Below are positions 32,641 through 64,000 of a stretch of 64,000 bases of DNA, one piece after another. Each line of letters begins with the position of its first letter. The stretch's first letter is position 1. This DNA comes from Hyperoplus lanceolatus (taxonomy: Eukaryota > Chordata > Actinopteri > Uranoscopiformes > Ammodytidae): contig CM049416.1 of the NCBI GenBank assembly GCA_026929865.2, positions 15,398,501 to 15,462,500 of the forward strand, written 5' to 3'. The notes under the pieces were generated by a model. The model did no database searches. It saw only the letters and a list, made by a program, of their open reading frames with translations, and was not told where the DNA came from. A program made the translations under genes and the position numbers.

Positions 32641-35600
32641 CTACATAGACATCATGTTGGCTGATCACATCCATGTCTGTTCTGACTAAAGTCTCTTTCG
32701 CCAGACTCGAATGTAAATGACAGTTGGCAATTATTAAATATAGCAGTTGACACAATATTCAAGTTTTCAAGTATACTCCCAGACTTAAGGCTAATGTCTA
32801 TTCATGAAAAAAGGTTTTTAACTTTCTCTCAAAAAACTTCTGCGGTGTGTTGTGTGTTATTTCTGGCAGCAGTACATTGTTGGAAAAACCTTCCTAATTA
32901 GAGTGAGCCGCCTCTATTGAACAAATTGACAAGGAAAAAGAAACAGCATAGGCCTCAATACTCACAGGAGTTATAACTTCCAAGGAACGAGATATCAGAG
33001 AACTTTCGCACTTATCTGAGGGATCTCTGTGAAAACAAAGGGTTGACCGAGCACAGAATGGAAACTGCTAGGATCTTGTGGGGGATGTCACTGTGGCCAT
33101 TCACTTATATAACCATGATTATTAGCTATATTTGTTCGCCAATATTTTTTTTTTCTCACCTCAGTTATACCCCTTTCATTGGCTCTAGCCTGAGGGGGTC
33201 ATGCTGCTGTTGTTACATCAATCAGCCACTGCACTGGTGGCTTTGGAGATTGGCTTCCCTACACACTGTGACCAGTAAATCCTATTAACAGTCTTGTTTT
33301 CCAGTTAGAGTCTCCTTCCGGTGCCCTTCACCCCTTGCACCATAACAACCTCTTTGAAATAAATCCTACAGACAGTGATTTCAGATCCCAAAAAATCTAA
33401 GGTGATAAAAATGTTCCCAGAAGTGAGAATGGCATTGGAGGTGACTTAGTGACTCAATGCATATTAAAAAAAAAATCCACCTCATAAATAAGAGATGCAA
33501 ATGAGGACAGGTGATGTGTTACAGAGAGACCATCAATCAACCTAAGCATGTCAAAAAATGTGGGATTGAGGTATGGGCACATGTTGGTGATATTTCACAC
33601 ACTCCATGATGTTAAATCATGAGAGGCATACGTTAATTTGAGCTCCTTGCCAGTCCAACGCACACATAGATCTTAGTCACTCTTAGTACGCTCTCGGCTT
33701 TTGTGTTTGCGCTGCTGACTGTGTATTTGTATGGAGGAGGGAAAAAAAGGGGACTTGTGTAACTCTGACATTGTGTGGAGCGAGGAACATTATTCACAGA
33801 CTAGTCAAGCTTGGAAGGAAGCTGAGAGCGAGGAAGAAATGAGGCCCTAGCTATTTCTCAAACACTGCAGATAAATCATATATGTTTTGCTGTTATATCA
33901 TCCATTCTCCCCATTGTTGGTGTTTACTGGCTCCGACAGTTGCCTGTGTTGTTGCTTTTCAATACAGCTTAAGGCGGGGTTTGTGGCTGTTGTGAGGGGA
34001 GAAAGTATTCTTGGGGTAAAATGTGGTTTGACGAAGGATGAATCAATTTGATTGGTAGGCCTTTTTCTGCTTTTTTGGACTTGTTTCAGTTGTGTGCCAG
34101 TGATTTGCCATAGCCCAGAGTTACTGCAGGACCTTCATGCCCTGTGTGTTTACAAGAAAACAGCTTACAGTGTCAGAGCAGTGTGTGATAGGCCCATCTC
34201 TCAGGAGAAAAGAGGATTAGAGAGAGGCCTCTTTTACTGTATGTCTGTGCATGAGTGTGTCTTTGTCTGTGGCAGTGCTTATGTTGGTGCGTGTGCATGG
34301 CAGCAGGTGCACACCAGCACATTTATTATGCCTGCATGCCCGTACACATGCATGCAGATACCAGATAGTAGGACTGAGTGAGTGAAAAAAAGGAAAGGAG
34401 GCCTCTGTGACTTTAAAAGGTATTTATAGTGCTCGGCGTCTCCGTGGTCAGGAGAAAATTGGCGTTGAGTGGCGGAATTAGGCACGTGCCAAGACGCTAA
34501 TAGGGATGAGGGAGGCTCAGTCGGAACTTACCAGAAAATTAAACGTCACATGCAAGTACAACAGCACAGGGGAGCTCCCTCACCTCATCACAAACTGACT
34601 TCAAGGATATCACCACATACAAACTACACCACATTAAAACACCAATGTAAAGGTATGTAGCTCTTTTTTTTGTGCTTGTTTTTTTCCTTTTAGGCGATTA
34701 TCGAGTTAAAGCTCTTGGGAAGGTTTTAGTAGTATGTTTGTTTGGACAAGAGCTCTCACTAATGGCAGTGGGGGAAAAGGGCTGCCATGGTTCATATACT
34801 GCCATGTCTCATAAGTATCATAGGTTCATTGAGGTGTCTTTGGTGAATTGTTTTATTGTGTAAAGCTGCAACTTGATGTATTTAGGAAGATATTCTTAGT
34901 ACTTTACAGCGGTAAAGTTTTGTATTCCTATTGCAACTGATCTATGCAGCAAAATGCCTTTTGTTAGTGCCTCTGTCTCACACCCTAACTGAGTATTCAA
35001 ATTTAATGAACACAGTGCAGTGTGCGTTATCTGGTTACCAGACTCAAGTTACAGTGGCCAGGCTGAACAGCAGCACACTATCTCCCACACACTGCAAATG
35101 TCAATGGTACACGTTATGAAAATGGGAATTCAGTGGTGGAAAGTATACTAGGCATTCTAAGGTACTCCTGATTTAAATTATTATTGAGATTTTTTTTCTA
35201 CATTTAATAAGGAAATAAATGATTTCCTTTACTCCGTTTCTTTTTTCTGATTGCTGTAGTCACTAGTTACAATGCACATTTTTACAATAAAGAAAAAACC
35301 TGATTAGCTGAAAAATACAATGCATATGCAAAATATGTATAATTGATTTTTCTTTAACATTATACCCTCTAAACCTCTGGGATGTTTCATCTAAATAACT
35401 GAAAAAAAGATAAAACTATTATAAATATTTTGCAAAAGAGCAGAGAATACCGAAAGGTAAAAAGTTAAATGTTTTTTTTTCTTTCCTATTCCATTAATCA
35501 TCTCATGAGAACCACTCCGATTTATTCGTCTGCCATTTTGAAAGCTGCCCCGACCCTGGGTTTGGCATTCTTAACTTCGTAACTGTATACAATAGTAAAA

Positions 35601-36120
35601 ATCAGCTCCACTGTAACCTTCTACAAAACTTAAATGCCATTTAGGACGCATGAGTTATCTAATAATGTAACTTATAATGATACACAGTATCAGGGTCATT
35701 TATTTGGAGAATGAATTCCTTTGCCTCAGATATTTTATATAGATTTTGCTGATACGTAATACTTCACTACATTTATGATTTTGAATGCCTCCTCCAGGAT
35801 CTGGGTACATTTCAACAACAGAAAAAAAACTCAACACTGTGTTTAGCTGACAACAGCAAAATGCTTAAAGAGCACAGACAGCAATGTACCAGAGAGTCTA
35901 CTATGTGTACACTGCAGGTGTGTGTGTATGTTTGTGTAAAGTGCTAGCTCTGCCCATGCCTTGGCCTGTAGAGTGCTTGTCCCAAGGCCTGTGTTTGATA
36001 TTGTGTGTTTACACCTGTGTTTGTGTGGCTGGCTGGCTGTCCGTCCATCTGTCTGTCAATGCATTCACTTTGCTTGACTGGACGCTTCAGTCAGTGTGTA
36101 TACTGCATGTGAATGTGTGG

Positions 36121-36165
36121 GAGAGAGAGAGAGACAGAGAGAGAGAGAGAGACAGAAAGAGAGCG
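36121..36165. repeat. (GA)n microsatellite
   Basis: A run of GAGA with occasional GACAGA interruptions. Confidence 0.9.
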
Positions 36166-39107
36166 AGAGGGAGACAGGGTGAGGGAGAGGAAGTGTGCAT
36201 GTGCGAGCTGCTTCCGCCTCACAGAGTAGAGACAATCAGGCCATGCTCCAGTGGTCAGTGGGGAGGAGGAGAGAGGAGCAATTGCTACACTACCATCGTT
36301 TATCGCTGAAGACGGAGCCCAAAACTCACCTCTGCCTACACATACACATAGAAAGTGCATGGGAGAAATAAAAAAAGGGAGACAACTGTAAAAGAAAATG
36401 TATATCTATTTGTAGCAAAGCAAAGTAGATAAGTTAGAGGTGCAGGAAATATGATTCTAAATGTGCAAATAAAAATAAAAACAATGAGAGCTGTTCTAGA
36501 ACTGGGCTCCATGCGCGATCACCGGAGGCTTACTTCATGTAGATGTGCCAACAGCTGTTGTTGTAATACCTCAGAATTACTCATAGGGGACAACATAAGT
36601 TACGCCGTATAGCTTTAAATAAATCTGCCCACCAGCACTTAAGCGCACAAATTAACATGTTACATTTTGGTTGTTTAATCTGTATAAAAGCCTATGTGAA
36701 AATGGTTATTTTTTCCCCCTTCTCATTTAAATCTCTGCAAGAAATCAAACATTTCCCAAAATGTTGAACCATTTTCCCCCTATTGATTCAAATTCGGATA
36801 TTTTTTTTTAAAAAACCTCAAATCAAATGGCTGGACTCTCAGCACACAACATGCAGAAACCCACAGAGAATACTCTGGTATATCCAACATCACGCTTGCA
36901 GGAGCTGTCATCACATCTAACACAATTTTAATGATGATCTTTTGTGTCACTTGGTTGTTGATCCTTTTATTCAGAAGCTTTTCCCATGTAGTAAGTAATA
37001 AAAAAAGGATGAAAAGGCCTAAATATTGGTCTTTGGCTGTGTTTTCCCCTCGGTAATGTCTGCCAGGTACAGAGGGCCCTGAACTGGGTTTCATAAAGGA
37101 CACATCTGCCCCAGAGCTCCACAAACAACTCAGCAAATGAACACAACACTCGCTGTCATTCTGCAACGCGTCTACTTGATGTACAGCTGAGGGGACGTAT
37201 TTTTAATATCCTACGCGCTGGATATAGTGACTGATTGTGCATGCTCTCAATACAGTGGATCTGTATATATCCTAGGGGGTTGTTTTGCCAGGATTTTCAG
37301 CAAATGCATTATTTTGATCTCATGTTCATACGGTATTAGTGCACAGGATCTTATTATGTTTGCTGCAACACACACTTGCAGCCCTTTTTCATTTATTTAT
37401 TTATTAGTGAGTTTATATTGCACTCATTTCATCACATGCCGCATTCTCCCCCAAGATAGCTACAGCAATCAAGTTTTCACGAGAGGAGAGGAGATAAAGA
37501 ATTCATTGTTATTTATCCGGCTACAGTCAACCTGGTTTCCCCACACAGGCTCCTGCCAGCCTTCGGTTGCACATTAACATATTTGAGAGTATGCTATAAA
37601 GGATTCGGATATGAAATGTGACATCCTACAACTGTCAACTGGAGAGAGAGAAAAAACAACAAAGCATATGAGACATTATTCATGCCATGAGTCATCAAGA
37701 AGACAGATGTCTTATCTGTGTTTCTGAATATTTGATGGCGGAAATTTCCTCTGAAATTAGATGTGTAGGCTATTGCATTTTGAAATCATACTGCATCTAG
37801 GTTTGTTGTTGCTCTGTTAGCTGATTGGCTGATCCAGCATCCATATTCTAGCTATATTAAGCATGAAAAGATTTTCTTTTTCTTTCTGATCCTTTGGTTG
37901 CAAATACTGACAGACTTTGCATGTATAGGGGTGTGGTGGTGAGTGTTCACATATAGAGTCTATATGAACTTCGCTGGAGTCCCATATACAATTGACCCAC
38001 AAACAATATTTTCAAATCTCTCCTTTTAAAAATCAGAACCACAATACAGGTCTAAGAGAAAAACATAAATGGTGGGATACTACCCGTCCTCCAATTCGCA
38101 GCTCAGCATCATCGACTATTTTATCCATCGAGCCAAATGTTAAGACACATTTAGCTGAGTTAGTCCCCTTTAAAAACACATTTTCCTCCGCCGATGTCTT
38201 CTGATCACCTGTCACAGGCAGAACATGCGCGGTAGTGAGCAGGAGGAGAGTGGAGAAGTTTCTTGAGAATCTGTGTCAAGATAACCAGTGTTGCATGAAG
38301 CGTAAGGGAAGTAAAGCAAGTTTGGTGTCAATATAAAAGCCTTGAAATGTTAGGGATAACATGAAGCCTTGCCCCTCTTTCCACTTATTTGGTACATGAC
38401 GAACGTGGCCTAATATATTTGATAAGTAGCCTGTTTGATATTTGAATGTCAAAATGTGTAATGTTTTTTTTAAGCCGGTCAAGGCGAGACACTGCAGGAA
38501 AATACATCGTTTTATATATAATTGTTTATACATAACATGAAAAACACTGTAAGCTGAAATATCAAATCTTTAAAGTCAAACATATACATTTTTAAAGAGA
38601 TGCCAATCCAAGCCCATATGCGTAATAAATTGGATATTGCCGAAATTGCATAGGTAATATTCATGTCTGAAAATAAATTGACATACGAAATTAATATTCT
38701 TTAATGTTAGTAATCAACAGGCAAGGTTTCTATAAGTCAAAATATACACCTCACTCACCTCACCTGTCTGCCCTAATTAGGAAAATTATGATTTTATTTT
38801 GAAAAGAAAACCGGAAACCACCTGGTGTGACTGTGAGCAATAGTAAAACAGAGACCCCCTCACGGAAGACAGTGGTAACTGTGGTGTACAGCTGCGGAGA
38901 TGCGCGACACAGAAAAACAAGAAGGAACGATGGCAATGAAAAGACACGGATCAGGGAAGTGAAGTTACCGCTAAATAGCCATCGTTTGAGATGCAACTAC
39001 TCACCAAGGGACGCCGTGTTCGCTGCGCACTTTGGACATAAAGACGCGGAGAGCTAGGGCTCGGATCGGCGCATTGATCCCAATACGGGGGACGGGAGGG
39101 GTCGATC

Positions 39108-64000
<24,893 letters not shown>

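Noticed and set aside
35884-36309. 141-codon open frame in the intergenic region with a GA-repeat-coded RERDRER stretch
   Set aside because: It is driven by TG- and GA-rich low-complexity DNA and has no family resemblance.

Overview
The window is vertebrate nuclear DNA, almost certainly from a ray-finned (teleost) fish. The support is two split vertebrate genes, compact GT-AG introns, a very heavy load of (TG)n/(CA)n microsatellites, and several short interspersed elements of kinds common in fish. The species cannot be named from the sequence. Both genes lie on the + strand.

Region 1 (1-25129) holds the 3' part of a class 3 semaphorin gene, sema3a. Sixteen consecutive exons (6848-25129) are readable and phase-consistent. 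They encode 829 residues covering the sema domain, PSI domain, furin site, Ig domain, dimerisation cysteine and basic tail. The signal-peptide exon is not visible and should lie upstream of base 1. The first 6.8 kb is therefore intron or upstream sequence, and it contains a 2.1-kb hAT-like element inserted in a TG microsatellite. The basic tail is about 95 residues longer than I recall for mammalian SEMA3A. A 45-bp (TG)n tract lies 14 nt before one exon, in the position of the polypyrimidine tract.

Region 2 (25130-39107) is a 14-kb intergenic stretch: a probable sema3a 3' UTR, microsatellites, fish repeats, and the CpG-rich 5' region of the next gene. No exon of sema3e was seen, although SEMA3E lies between SEMA3A and PCLO in human.

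Region 3 (39108-64000, running off the end) is the 5' part of piccolo (pclo), a giant presynaptic active-zone scaffold. Five exons give 2414 residues: the MGNEASLEG start, two zinc fingers each split by an intron, a GPPGQ repeat array, a triple FGGFGG module, a long acidic disordered exon, and the start of the giant conserved exon. A 13.3-kb intron (45208-58534) carries most of the microsatellites and transposon remnants.

The genes share nervous-system roles: a secreted axon-guidance cue, and a scaffold that organises synaptic vesicle release sites. Their adjacency is old vertebrate synteny, not an operon. I found no RNA gene, CRISPR array or new multi-gene system. The most unusual items are the extended Sema3A tail, the CFTR-like TG tract at a splice acceptor, the unclear pclo exon 1/2 junction, the lineage-specific repeats in piccolo, and a set of nested TTAA-flanked elements.
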